A stretch of 64,000 bases of DNA from contig OZ253374.1 in the NCBI GenBank assembly GCA_965260935.1, forward strand, positions 2,418,001-2,482,000. Reading direction: 5' to 3'. The first letter of the stretch is position 1, and the number at the start of each line of letters is the position of its first letter. Origin of the DNA: JBBROS01 sp965260935. GTDB lineage: Bacteria > Pseudomonadota > Alphaproteobacteria > Acetobacterales > Acetobacteraceae. The notes below the pieces were generated by a model. The model ran no database searches. It saw only the letters and a program-made list of their open reading frames with translations, and was not told the origin of the DNA. Of the stretch, positions 34,068-42,354 are shown in pieces. The translations under genes and the position numbers were made by a program.

Positions 34068-34447
34068 CGCCGTTCGGTGCCCGGTTGCGCGTGCTCAGGG
34101 CAAGCCGGGGCATGACCATGGGCGAGCTTGCCGGGGTCCTGCAGATCAGTTCGGCCTATCTTTCGGCGCTGGAGCATGGCCATCGCGGCACGCCGAGCTC
34201 AGGCTTGGTGCATCAGATCTGCGACGTTTTCGGGCTTATCTGGGATGAAGCCGACGAGCTGGCCCGCCTTGCGCGCCTTTCGCACCCGCGCGTCACGGTT
34301 GATACGGCTGGGCTGAGTCCGGAGCAGACGGCGTTGGCGAACAGGCTCGCCCAGGCCATCCATCGGCTGCCGCCGGCGACGGTCGGGGCCTTGCACGACC
34401 TGCTCGACCAGGCTTTGTCCTTAAAGCAGGATCAGGCCACCTCGTAA
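34064..34447 (+). CDS. XRE-family helix-turn-helix regulator
   Basis: A 127-residue DNA-binding protein. The N-terminal HTH_3 domain (about 5-60) reads LRVLRASRGMTMGELAGVLQ and SSAYLSALEHGHRGTPSS; the rest is helical. Start ATG 34064 overlaps the Smr stop by four bases. A small XRE regulator after Smr is usual in Acetobacteraceae-like genomes. Targets unknown. Its last 27 bases overlap the LuxR-type gene on the opposite strand. Confidence 0.88.
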   Translation: MTPFGARLRVLRASRGMTMGELAGVLQISSAYLSALEHGHRGTPSSGLVHQICDVFGLIWDEADELARLARLSHPRVTVDTAGLSPEQTALANRLAQAIHRLPPATVGALHDLLDQALSLKQDQATS

Positions 34448-34945
34448 GCCTCTGGCGACGGCATCGGTGCGGCTGGTTGCACCGAGCTTGGAGAACACGG
34501 CTTCAAGGTGGAACTTGACGGTATGGGCGCTGATGCCGAGCCGCCGGGCCGCTGCCTTGTTGCTGAGTCCTTCGCCGAGGCAGGCGAGAATTTCCAGTTC
34601 GCGCGGCGTCAGCAGCGGACGTGGTTCCGCGGGCGAGAACCCGTCCGGTCCGACCGGTAGGCTGACCTTGAGCCCCACGGCAACTGCGCGCAAGGCGGCA
34701 TCGAGTTGAGCGGGAGCGAGGCCTGCCGGCAGGGCGCTGCCGGGGCCGATGCGCAGGACCGCTTGCTCGGGCGGCACGGGCGATGCGGCGTCGGCGAGCA
34801 CGATGTCGGCCGTTTCGGGTTTGGCCACGATATGCCCGGCCATGGCGACGCGGGCGGCGAGGTCCGCGGCGCAGACGGGTTCGGCGGCCATGATGGCGAT
34901 TTGCAACGGCGCCGCGCCGGTGCGCTGGGCAGCGACGCAGATCAT
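34421..34945 (-). CDS. LuxR-type HTH regulator with degenerate receiver-like N-terminus
   Basis: A 174-residue regulator. The C-terminal LuxR/FixJ HTH is clear (about 112-170): LTPRELEILACLGEGLSNKAAARRLG, then ISAHTVKFHLEAVFSKLGA. The N-terminal ~105 residues look like a shortened receiver (IAIMAAEPVCAADLAARVAMAGH, ADIVLADAA) without the recognisable phospho-acceptor aspartate pocket, so it is probably not phosphorylated in the classical way. Its ATG shares four bases with the stop of the protease-like gene upstream, so the two are coupled. Confidence 0.83.
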   Translation of the reverse strand: MICVAAQRTGAAPLQIAIMAAEPVCAADLAARVAMAGHIVAKPETADIVLADAASPVPPEQAVLRIGPGSALPAGLAPAQLDAALRAVAVGLKVSLPVGPDGFSPAEPRPLLTPRELEILACLGEGLSNKAAARRLGISAHTVKFHLEAVFSKLGATSRTDAVARGLRGGLILL

Positions 34946-35826
34946 GGCTTCGGCCTGGTGGCAATGGTTGCGGGCAGCTCGACCGGCGAGCCGCCCCGCA
35001 GCAGCCTGAGCGGCACCGTTGCACCCACGCGGTCGCCGGCCAGGGCGCGGGCGACGGCACCCGGGTTCAGCGCCGGTATGCCGCCGACGTCCATCAGGAT
35101 GTCGCCGGGCAGAACGCCGGCGTGTTCCGCCGGACCGCCCGACGCCAGGCTCATGACCATCAGGCCGGCGTCGCGCCCGGCGGCTTCGTGCAGACCGGCT
35201 GGCAATCCGACGGGTTGAAGGCCGAGGCCAAGCCAGCCCCGGCTCTCGGTGCGGCCCTCGATCAGCGCCGGCAGCGTTCGGCGGATCGTGCTCGCCGGGA
35301 TCACGAGAACCCGGCGCCGCGGGCCGAATGTCGACATTCCCAACAGGCCGCCCGAGACGCCCAGGACCGGCCCGCCTTCGGCGACCGAGGAGAGCCGCAG
35401 GTCGAGCCGGATAAGCCGGTCGATCGTGCCGCCTGCCATGCTGTCCCAGGCCGGGCCGAGCTGGTGGATTAGGCCCATGGCCGCCGTTGGGCTGCCATCG
35501 GCGCTGCCGAGCGCGAAGGCCAGGCCGCCCATGCGCGGCTCCGCATCGGTCAAGGCGGGCGCATCGACTGCTAACTTGAAGACGGCGAGGTTGGTGCCCG
35601 GGTCTCGCCCGACCAGCTTTGCCGTTGTTTCGCCGCCGCCGGGCAGGATGGCCGGCACGTCCTCGGCATCCGGCAGGCGCTGCTCGCTGGTTACGACCAG
35701 GCCTGACTCCCAGGCATATCCGGTGCGCTGCGCCCGGCTGCCGGGGAAGAGCGCGACCATGCCAGGGGCTGCGGCCGCCACTTGGCCGGTAAGTTGATCG
35801 GAAAAGCTGGCGAGCGTGTCGGTCAT
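34942..35826 (-). CDS. HtrA/trypsin-like PDZ protein lacking the catalytic triad
   Basis: A 294-residue protein folded like an HtrA (trypsin-like domain about 10-195, PDZ about 200-290 with SGGPAEHAGVLPGDILMDVGG). The usual active-site landmarks are altered: no histidine in the expected strand-turn region (SGLVVTSEQRLPD), and the GNSGGP serine loop reads SVAEGGPVLG, with Glu in place of Ser. The Asp segment (GRDPGTNLAVFKL) is retained. No signal peptide is evident. It is therefore predicted to be an inactive scaffold or peptide sensor. Start ATG 35826 follows GAGGAGACC. It is coupled to the LuxR-type gene and may control it. Confidence 0.8.
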   Translation of the reverse strand: MTDTLASFSDQLTGQVAAAAPGMVALFPGSRAQRTGYAWESGLVVTSEQRLPDAEDVPAILPGGGETTAKLVGRDPGTNLAVFKLAVDAPALTDAEPRMGGLAFALGSADGSPTAAMGLIHQLGPAWDSMAGGTIDRLIRLDLRLSSVAEGGPVLGVSGGLLGMSTFGPRRRVLVIPASTIRRTLPALIEGRTESRGWLGLGLQPVGLPAGLHEAAGRDAGLMVMSLASGGPAEHAGVLPGDILMDVGGIPALNPGAVARALAGDRVGATVPLRLLRGGSPVELPATIATRPKP

Positions 35827-35957
35827 GCGGTCTCCTCCGACTCGGGATATGAGCAGCCTCGCCGCGCGATGCACGATCTGACGGATGGGGAGGGCATCCG
35901 GTTGCGCTGATGGCGGGAGACGGGCATGTGTTTGGCGATTATATGGGAATGCGAACC

Positions 35958-36434
35958 ATGCGCCGATTGCTTGTCTGCTCCTTCGTGCTCTGCGGGTTGG
36001 CAGCGCCGGGCTTTGCCGCGGATGACCCGACTCGCATCGGCGATGTCAGCACGACGTTCCGGGTGCTCGGGCGCAACGACCGGATCGTCGTCGACCGATA
36101 CGACGATCCGCGGGTGCCTGGGGTGAGCTGCTACCTTTCCCGCGCGGAGACGGGCGGGATCAAGGGCACGATCGGCCTGGCGACCGATCCGAGCCGGTTC
36201 AGCATCGCCTGCCGCGCGACCGGCCCGGTGACGGTGCCGGCCAAGATGCCCGACAACGAGGTCGTGTTCGGGGCGTCGGCCAATTGGCTGTTCAAGGAAA
36301 TCCGCGTCAGCCGCATGTGGGACGAGCAGAAGCGGGTGCTGGTGTATCTCGTGTGGTCCACCAAGGCGCTCAGCACCGGGGGCAGCCCGTATAACAGCGT
36401 GACCGTCGTTCCCGTTGCCCCTGGCACGCCGTGA
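35958..36434 (+). CDS. creA: CreA family exported protein
   Basis: A 158-residue exported protein of the CreA family, whose function is unknown. A signal peptide covers about residues 1-21 (LLVCSFVLCGLAAPGFA). Family signature is plain: RIGDVSTTFRVLGRNDRIVVDRYDDP and VPGVSCYLSRAETGGIKGTIGLATDP. ATG at 35958 is chosen because it puts the signal peptide at the N-terminus; earlier in-frame ATGs at 35943 and 35949 are alternatives. Overlaps the start of the YjbQ gene (GTGA). Confidence 0.88.
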   Translation: MRRLLVCSFVLCGLAAPGFAADDPTRIGDVSTTFRVLGRNDRIVVDRYDDPRVPGVSCYLSRAETGGIKGTIGLATDPSRFSIACRATGPVTVPAKMPDNEVVFGASANWLFKEIRVSRMWDEQKRVLVYLVWSTKALSTGGSPYNSVTVVPVAPGTP

Positions 36435-36850
36435 CGCAGTCGGTCCATCGGCTTGCCGTTGAGACGCGCGGCCCCGGCTTGGTGGAGATCACCAGTCCGG
36501 TGCGGCGCTGGGTGGCCGGGGAGGGGGTCGGGACCGGGTTGCTGACGTTGTGGTGCCGGCATACCTCCGCGTCCTTGATCGTGCAGGAGAACGCGAGCCC
36601 GGACGTGCGGGCCGACTTGCAGGATTTCTTCGCGACGCTGGCGCCGCATGAGAGGGGCCGATATCGCCACGCGGACGAGGGGTTGGACGACATGCCGGCA
36701 CATCTCCGGAGCGCGCTGACCCAGCCCGGCTTGACGATCCCGGTCGTCGATGGCGAGCCGGCGCTGGGCACCTGGCAGGGGATTTACCTGTTCGAGCATC
36801 GCGACCGGGCGCACCGGCGGGAGGTCGTGCTGCATCTGCTGGCGGATTAG
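36431..36850 (+). CDS. yjbQ: YjbQ/UPF0047 family protein
   Basis: A 139-residue member of the UPF0047 (YjbQ) family, sometimes annotated as secondary thiamine-phosphate synthase on the basis of weak in vitro activity. Visible family motifs: LLTLWCRHTSASLIVQENASPDV, YRHADEGLDDMPAHLRSALT, and GTWQGIYLFEHRDRAHRREV. The start is GTG at 36431, sharing four bases with the creA stop. The true role is not settled; the conserved Cys-His pocket suggests a metal or phosphate site. Confidence 0.9.
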   Translation: MTQSVHRLAVETRGPGLVEITSPVRRWVAGEGVGTGLLTLWCRHTSASLIVQENASPDVRADLQDFFATLAPHERGRYRHADEGLDDMPAHLRSALTQPGLTIPVVDGEPALGTWQGIYLFEHRDRAHRREVVLHLLAD

Positions 36851-36900
36851 GCGAGGCGGCCTGCTTAGGAATTTTCTAAAGACGCTCTGGCGAGTGATGC

Positions 36901-37701
36901 TTAGACCTCCAGAGTGACGCAGACCGGCACGTGGTCCGACCCGCGCTCCCAATCCCTTGCTTCGGTCAGCACTTGCATCGATCGCAAGCCCGCTGCCAGG
37001 TCCGGCGTCACCCAGATATGGTCGAGCCGGCGACCGCGGTTCGCGACTTTCCAGTCGCGGTTGCGGTACGACCACCAGGTATAGAGCTTGCGCTCCGCTG
37101 GCACGAAATGCCGCATGGCGTCGACGAAGCCGGCGGCGAGCCAGGCTTGCAGGCAGGCGACTTCGACTGGCGTGTGGCTGACGACGGCCAGCAATTGCTT
37201 GTGGCTCCATACGTCTTGCTCGAGGGGGGCGATGTTGAGGTCGCCGACCAGCACGCAGCGCTCGGCGCGCCGGGCTTGGAACCAGTGGGCCGCCTCGGCC
37301 ACGAACGCGAGCTTGTGGGCGAATTTCGGGTTGAGCGCCGGGTCGGGCACGTCGCCGCCGGCTGGGACATAGAAGTCGTGCAGCTCGACCGGGCCGGAGG
37401 GGGCTTGAAGCTGCACGGCGACGTGGCGGCAGTCGCCTTTGCCGCACCAATCGGGCGCGAGATCGCAGGCTTGCAGCGGCAGGCGCGAAAGGATGGCCAC
37501 GCCGTTGTAGCCCTTCATGCCGCGGCGGGCGACGTGCTGGTAGCCCAGGGCCGCCGGGGCGTCGTCGGGGAACAGGTCGTCCGGCACCTTGGTTTCCTGC
37601 AGGCAGATCACGTCGGGGTCGAGCGATCCGACCAGCTTTTCCAGCAAGGGCAGGCGGAGGCGCAGGGAGTTGATGTTCCAGGTGGCGATACGCAGCCTCA
37701 T
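36901..37701 (-). CDS. xthA: Exodeoxyribonuclease III
   Basis: AP endonuclease and 3'-5' exonuclease for base-excision repair. Endonuclease/exonuclease/phosphatase fold with RIATWNINSLRLRLP, catalytic Glu in ICLQETKV, ARRGMKGYNGVAILSRLP, LVGDLNIAPLEQDVW, TWWSYRN...DHIWVTPDLA and GSDHVPVCVTLEV. All expected catalytic residues are present. 266 aa is typical. ATG at 37701; divergent from the binding-protein gene with a 215-base gap. Confidence 0.96.
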   Translation of the reverse strand: MRLRIATWNINSLRLRLPLLEKLVGSLDPDVICLQETKVPDDLFPDDAPAALGYQHVARRGMKGYNGVAILSRLPLQACDLAPDWCGKGDCRHVAVQLQAPSGPVELHDFYVPAGGDVPDPALNPKFAHKLAFVAEAAHWFQARRAERCVLVGDLNIAPLEQDVWSHKQLLAVVSHTPVEVACLQAWLAAGFVDAMRHFVPAERKLYTWWSYRNRDWKVANRGRRLDHIWVTPDLAAGLRSMQVLTEARDWERGSDHVPVCVTLEV

Positions 37702-37916
37702 GGCGGGGCGCTGCGGGCGTGTTCGGTGTCTGGCATGGCGGCATAGTCCCTTGCCGCGACCGGGGCGGCAACCACCCGGCTTGATTCAAGCGCGGTTTCC
37801 GATACGGTCCCGCCTCAATCGCACTGGTCAAGCGGAACGTCTTTGTTTAACCGGGCAGCTTTGCCGGTGTGCTGACGCACTTGTTGCCGGCGCTGCCCTT
37901 ACTCCGGAGGAACGCA

Positions 37917-39041
37917 ATGCTGCGCAGGACCATGCTTGCCGCCACTGTCATGGCTGGTTTCGCCACGCCGCTCTGGGCGCAATCGAAAGAGCCGGTTCCG
38001 GTCGGCTCGATCGAGATCCTGAGCGGGCCGAATGCCGCCTACGGCGTCGCGATCAAGAACGGGCTTGAGCTCGCGCTGGGGGAGGTGAACCAGAAGGGGG
38101 TGCTCGGCGGGCGCAAGATCGGCCTGACCGTCGAGGACAGCGCGGCCAACAAGGACCAGGCGATCAACGCGGCCCGGAAGCTGATCGGACGCGACAAGGT
38201 CGTGGCCATCATCGGGCCGACGCTGTCCAACGAGATGTTCGCGGTTGGCCCGGTGGCGAACGGGCGCAAGATCCCGATCATCGGCACCAGCACGACGGCG
38301 GCCGGCATCACCGCGATCGGCCCGTACGTGTTCCGCACCAGCCTGCCCGAGAGTGACGTGATCCCGGTGACGCTCGCATATGCGAAGACGCGCGGCGTCA
38401 AGACGATCGCGCTGATGTACGCGAACGACGACGCGTTCAGCAAATCCGGCTTCGACACGATGAAGGCGGCGGCGGAGAAGGCCGGGCTCAGAATTCTCGC
38501 GATCGAGAGCTTTTCCGGCAAGGACACCGATTTCAGCGCGCAATTGACCAAGATCAAGTCGCTCAAGCCCGACGCGGTCGGTATTTCCGCGCTGGTCGAG
38601 CCGGTTTCCGGGGTGCTGCTGCAAGCGCGTCAGCTTGGGTTCGGCGACGAGACGCAGTTCATCGGCGGCAATGGCAGCAACTCACCGAAGCTGGGGGAGA
38701 TCGCGGGGGCCGCGGCCAATGGGCTGATCGTCGGCAGCCCGTGGTTCCTGGGCAAGGATGACCCGGCGAACCAGGCTTTCGTGAAGGCCTACGAGGCCAA
38801 GTATGGCCAGCCGCCGGACCAGTTCGCGGCCCAGGCGTTCGACGCCATGCACATCCTGGCCCGCGCGATCGACCGCGCCGGCGACGCCGAGCCGGAAAAG
38901 ATCCACGATGCGCTGCTGAAGACGGACTACAACGGCGTCACCGGGCCGTTCACCTTCACCGAAGGGCGGGACCCGGCGAGCACCGAGGGCGTGGTGGTCC
39001 TGGTGATGCAGGACGGCAAGTTCCGCATCGCGCCGAAGTAA
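37917..39041 (+). CDS. ABC transporter substrate-binding protein, LivJ/LivK-type
   Basis: Periplasmic binding protein of the branched-chain amino acid family. Signal peptide about 1-22 (AATVMAGFATPLWAQ). Family features: IEILSGPNAAYGVAIKNGLELAL, GGRKIGLTVEDSAANKDQAINAARKLI, AIIGPTLSNEMFAVGPVANGRKIPIIGTST and the C-terminal KTDYNGVTGPFTF. Ligand unknown, since this fold binds amino acids, amides, urea and aromatic acids. ATG 37917 is 6 bases after GGAGG. No permease or ATPase adjoins, so it is an orphan binding protein or works with a transporter elsewhere. Confidence 0.92.
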   Translation: MLRRTMLAATVMAGFATPLWAQSKEPVPVGSIEILSGPNAAYGVAIKNGLELALGEVNQKGVLGGRKIGLTVEDSAANKDQAINAARKLIGRDKVVAIIGPTLSNEMFAVGPVANGRKIPIIGTSTTAAGITAIGPYVFRTSLPESDVIPVTLAYAKTRGVKTIALMYANDDAFSKSGFDTMKAAAEKAGLRILAIESFSGKDTDFSAQLTKIKSLKPDAVGISALVEPVSGVLLQARQLGFGDETQFIGGNGSNSPKLGEIAGAAANGLIVGSPWFLGKDDPANQAFVKAYEAKYGQPPDQFAAQAFDAMHILARAIDRAGDAEPEKIHDALLKTDYNGVTGPFTFTEGRDPASTEGVVVLVMQDGKFRIAPK

Positions 39042-39139
39042 CCTGCCGCGCCTTGTGCTGGTAAATAGCGGCTTCAGCCGGCCGAGGCAGCCGCCCGAAC
39101 GCGATAGAGTTCTTCCGCGCTCTCTGCTAGGCCGGGATT

Positions 39140-39757
39140 ATGCCCGAGCAATACTTCTACGAACCCGGCAAAGGCCATGGCCTGCCGCACGATCCGTTCA
39201 ACGCCATCGTCGGCCCGCGGCCGATCGGCTGGGTGTCGACGCAGGGAGAGAATGGGTCGGTCAACCTTGCCCCCTACAGTTTTTTCAACGCGTTCTTCTA
39301 CACGCCGCCGATCATCGGCTTCGCCAGCACCGGCGAGAAGGACAGCTTGCGGAACGCACGCGAGACCGGTGAATTCGTTTGGAACCTGGCGACACGTCCG
39401 ATTGCCGAGCAGATGAACCAGACGAGCGCGGCCGTGCCGCACGGGACCGACGAGTTCGAACTGGCCGGGCTGACGAAGGCTCCGGCCCGGCTGGTGCGGC
39501 CGCCCCGCGTGGCCGAAAGCCCGGTCCATTTCGAATGCAAGGTCGCCGACATCATCCAGCTTAAGAGCCATCTGGGTAAGCGGGTCGAAGGCTGGCTGAT
39601 CCTTGGCGAAGTCGTCGCCGTGCATATCGATCAGCGACTTTTGAAGGACGGCGTGTTCGACACGTTCGGCGCCGAAATCGTGCTCCGGGCCGGCGGGCCT
39701 TCCGGCTACGTCGCTATTCGCCCGGACAACCGTTTCGACATGCGCCGGCCGGGGTGA
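39140..39757 (+). CDS. Flavin reductase-like FMN-binding protein
   Basis: A 205-residue split-barrel flavin protein. Family motifs: GHGLPHDPFNAIVGPRPIGWV, NLAPYSFFNAFFYTPPIIGFAS, ARETGEFVWNLAT and the C-terminal DGVFDTFGAEIVLRAGG. Related proteins reduce FMN with NAD(P)H or bind flavin as partner of monooxygenases; this group (PyrR-like DIM6/NTAB) is often of unknown physiological role. ATG 39140. It lies about 100 bases after the binding-protein gene and stands alone. Confidence 0.87.
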   Translation: MPEQYFYEPGKGHGLPHDPFNAIVGPRPIGWVSTQGENGSVNLAPYSFFNAFFYTPPIIGFASTGEKDSLRNARETGEFVWNLATRPIAEQMNQTSAAVPHGTDEFELAGLTKAPARLVRPPRVAESPVHFECKVADIIQLKSHLGKRVEGWLILGEVVAVHIDQRLLKDGVFDTFGAEIVLRAGGPSGYVAIRPDNRFDMRRPG

Positions 39758-40017
39758 TCGGATCTTGAGTGACACTGAAGGCAACGAGAATGGAAAAGCT
39801 GGGTGAAACCTGTGGAAGTCCCTGAATGCGGGTTCGCTGAACAGGCCCAAGCGGCAGAAAAGCCTATGACACGGTCCGGTCCGCCCCAACGGTCTTCCCA
39901 GACCGTTATCGCCCAGACTGCGGAACGGTGATAGCGGTCTCGGTTGATCCGAGCTGGCAACTGACACGTCTTGCTTCTCCAGCCAGGGCGATTGCAGTCT
40001 GATGGCAACGAACGTGA
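39758..40017. other. 260-base intergenic stretch with no credible gene
   Basis: Between the flavin reductase stop and the NDH-2-like gene. Short frames exist on both strands but lack family features. The right end contains copy 2 of the dispersed repeat; the part before it (about 39780-39940) has no match I recognise, and could be a decayed mobile-element tail. No terminator with a T-run and no tRNA seen. Confidence 0.5.
39954..40000. repeat. Copy 2 of a dispersed ~47-bp sequence
   Basis: CTGGCAACTGAC to AGGGCGATTGCAGTCT; the last 16 bases are identical to 7989-8004 and the first 12 differ at one position from the other copy. The inner 18-19 bases have diverged, and the hairpin present in copy 1 is lost. 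Confidence 0.6.
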
Positions 40018-41451
40018 ATGGATCACTGCATAATGGGCAAGCGCGGCGCTAATCCCCTGTTTCTTCTCGCGGCTGCTGGCACGGGCGCGCTGCTGCTTTC
40101 GCGCATGGGGGAGCGGCGTCCGTCCGGCGCCAGCCGCTCCCGCCGGCGTAAACCGGGGGCGAGCGGGCGGGTTGTGGTAATCGGCGCCGGGTTCGGCGGC
40201 TTGCAGGCGGCGCTACGGCTCGCGCGCTGCGGCGGCGGCATCGATTTGACGGTGATCGACTCGCAGAACCACCATCTGTTCCAGCCGCTGCTGTATCAGG
40301 TTGCGACGGCGGCCCTGTCGCCGGCGGACATCGCCTCGCCGATCCGCAACATCATCCCGCCTTCTCCTGACAGCCGCGTGCTGATGGAGACGGTGACGGG
40401 CATCGATACTGGCCTTTGCCGGGTTGTTTGCGGGTCGCGCTCGGTTCCGTATGACGAGCTCATCATCGCCACCGGCTCGAAGCCCAGCTATTTCGGGCAT
40501 GGCGAGTGGGCGGCCAACGCGCCGGGGCTTAAGACAATCGAGGACGCGCTCGACCTTCGCCACCGCATCATCGGCGCGTTCGAGAAGGCGACGGTCGTTT
40601 CGCCTGGGGAGCGGGGGGAGGCGCTGACCTTTGTCCTGATCGGCGCGGGGCCGACGGGGGTGGAGATGGCGGGATCCATCGCCGGGCTCGCGCACGACAC
40701 CCTGTTGCGGGACTACGAGATCAACCCGGACATGATCCGCATCATCCTGGTGGAGGCCGGGCCGAGCGTGCTGCCCGGCTTCCCGGAGGACCTGTCGGAC
40801 TACGCGGCCCGAGCGCTGCGCGGCTTCGGCGTCGAGATCCGCTTGGGCAAGGAGGTGACCGGCATCGAGGCGGGCGTTGTCCATCTCGATGGCGGGAGCA
40901 TCCGGTGCGGGACGGTGATCTGGACCGCCGGCACCGAGGCGACGCCCGTTGCCGATTGGCTCGGCATTGAGGCGGGCAAGGGGGGGAAGATCGCGGTTGA
41001 GCCGGACTTGAGCGTGCCGGGCCATCCGGAGATCCGGGTGATCGGCGACGCGGCGCTCGTGCATGGGCGCGATGGCAAGCCGTTGCCGGGCTTGGCGCCG
41101 GTCGCGAAGCAGCAGGGGACGTATGCCGCCCGCAGCGTGATCCGCAGGCTGCGCCGCCTGCCGCCGCCCCGTCCGTTCGCTTACAAGGATTTCGGCACGC
41201 TGGCCACGATCGGGCGCAACAACGCGGTGGCGGAGTTCGGCGGCTTGCACGTCACCGGGATCGCCGGCTGGCTGATCTGGGCGGTGGCGCACATCTTCTT
41301 CCTGATCGGCTTCCGCAACCGCCTCGCGGTCAGCGCCTCGTGGGGATTCGCTTACCTCACCAACGAGCGTCCGGGCCGGCTGATCGTCGAGCAGCCGGCC
41401 TGGCGTCATGACAAGCCGGCTCATCAGCCTCCGGTGGCGAACCCGGGATAG
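40018..41451 (+). CDS. NDH-2-like NAD(P)/FAD-dependent oxidoreductase
   Basis: Membrane-associated single-subunit NADH:quinone oxidoreductase candidate. 477 residues: an N-terminal hydrophobic stretch (NPLFLLAAAGTGALLLSR) then FAD-binding VVVIGAGFGGLQAALRLARCG, the NDH-2 signature HHLFQPLLYQVATAALSPADIASPIRNI, NAD-binding VLIGAGPTGVEMAGSIAGLA, RVIGDAALVHG and a C-terminal membrane-anchoring helix GWLIWAVAHIFFLIGFRNR. ATG 40018 or 40033 both possible. Its 3' end overlaps the SDR gene on the other strand by 28 bases. Quinone or other acceptor not determinable. Confidence 0.88.
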   Translation: MDHCIMGKRGANPLFLLAAAGTGALLLSRMGERRPSGASRSRRRKPGASGRVVVIGAGFGGLQAALRLARCGGGIDLTVIDSQNHHLFQPLLYQVATAALSPADIASPIRNIIPPSPDSRVLMETVTGIDTGLCRVVCGSRSVPYDELIIATGSKPSYFGHGEWAANAPGLKTIEDALDLRHRIIGAFEKATVVSPGERGEALTFVLIGAGPTGVEMAGSIAGLAHDTLLRDYEINPDMIRIILVEAGPSVLPGFPEDLSDYAARALRGFGVEIRLGKEVTGIEAGVVHLDGGSIRCGTVIWTAGTEATPVADWLGIEAGKGGKIAVEPDLSVPGHPEIRVIGDAALVHGRDGKPLPGLAPVAKQQGTYAARSVIRRLRRLPPPRPFAYKDFGTLATIGRNNAVAEFGGLHVTGIAGWLIWAVAHIFFLIGFRNRLAVSASWGFAYLTNERPGRLIVEQPAWRHDKPAHQPPVANPG

Positions 41452-42305
41452 AGCGTCATGCCGCCGTCGACGAACATTGTTGTGCCGGTCAGGTAATCGG
41501 AGGCGTCCGAGGCGAGCCAGACGGCGGCCTGGGCGATGTCGTCCGGCTCGCCGATCCGCTTGTAGGGGACGAGCGTCATCAGGCTCTTGTAGGCTTCCTC
41601 GGTGTTCCAGGCGGCGGTGTTGATCGGCGTGCGGATGGCGCCGGGGCCGATGGCGTTGACGCGGATGAACAGCGGCGCCAGTTCCTGGGCGATGCTCTGC
41701 ATCATCATATGGATGCCGCCCTTGGAAGCCGCGTAGTTGGCATGGCCGGCCCAGGGGATGACCTGATGCACCGAGCTCATGCAGATCATCTTGCCGGCGG
41801 CCTTCGAGACTGATGAGACGACGCCGCGCCGCTTGAACTCCCGCGCCGCCGCGCGGCAGCACAGGAACTGGCCGGTCAGATTCACGCCGATCACCGTATT
41901 CCATTGCTCCAGCGTCATCTCGTCGAACGCCGAGTCGCGCTGCAGCCCGGCGTTGCTGACGGAGATGTGCAGCGTGCCGAAGTGCTTGACCGCGTCGGCA
42001 TACATCCGCTCGACCTCGTCCTCGCGGCTCACGTCGGCCTTTAAAGTGATGGCGCGGCGGCCCATGCCCTCGATCTCGTGCGCGACGGCGTCCGCCGCTT
42101 CCGGGTGGGTGACATAGTTCACGGCAACGTCGGCCCCGGCACGGGCAAGGGCGAGGGCGACGCCTTGGCCGATGCCGGAATTGGCGCCGGTGACGATTGC
42201 CGGCTGGCCTTCCAGCACGGGATAATAGGGGACGTTGGGCAGGCGGCCCGCATCCGGGAGCGCCGGGGCGGTGGGTTCGGTGGTCTGCGGCTTCGGGTCG
42301 CTCAT
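41424..42305 (-). CDS. SDR-family oxidoreductase (glucose 1-dehydrogenase-like)
   Basis: NAD(P)-dependent short-chain dehydrogenase. Cofactor motif TGANSGIG (39-46), NNAG-equivalent SNAGLQRDS, catalytic Ser177/178 region ICMSSVHQ, and YAASK (Tyr191, Lys195) are intact; the C-terminal FVDGGMTLYPG is typical of the glucose 1-dehydrogenase-like group. The N-terminal ~25 residues are an extra Pro-rich piece. ATG at 42305 (MSDPKPQTTEPTAP) is preceded by ACTGGAGGCCC. Substrate is not assignable. Confidence 0.87.
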   Translation of the reverse strand: MSDPKPQTTEPTAPALPDAGRLPNVPYYPVLEGQPAIVTGANSGIGQGVALALARAGADVAVNYVTHPEAADAVAHEIEGMGRRAITLKADVSREDEVERMYADAVKHFGTLHISVSNAGLQRDSAFDEMTLEQWNTVIGVNLTGQFLCCRAAAREFKRRGVVSSVSKAAGKMICMSSVHQVIPWAGHANYAASKGGIHMMMQSIAQELAPLFIRVNAIGPGAIRTPINTAAWNTEEAYKSLMTLVPYKRIGEPDDIAQAAVWLASDASDYLTGTTMFVDGGMTLYPGFATGG

Positions 42306-42354
42306 GCATGGGCCTCCAGTATCGGGGCCGGGAGTGGCCTCGATCCCGGCCACG

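Noticed and set aside
39758..40017. Group II intron or transposase tail in the gap
   Set aside because: No domain V-like hairpin or reverse-transcriptase motif was found; recorded only as unexplained DNA.
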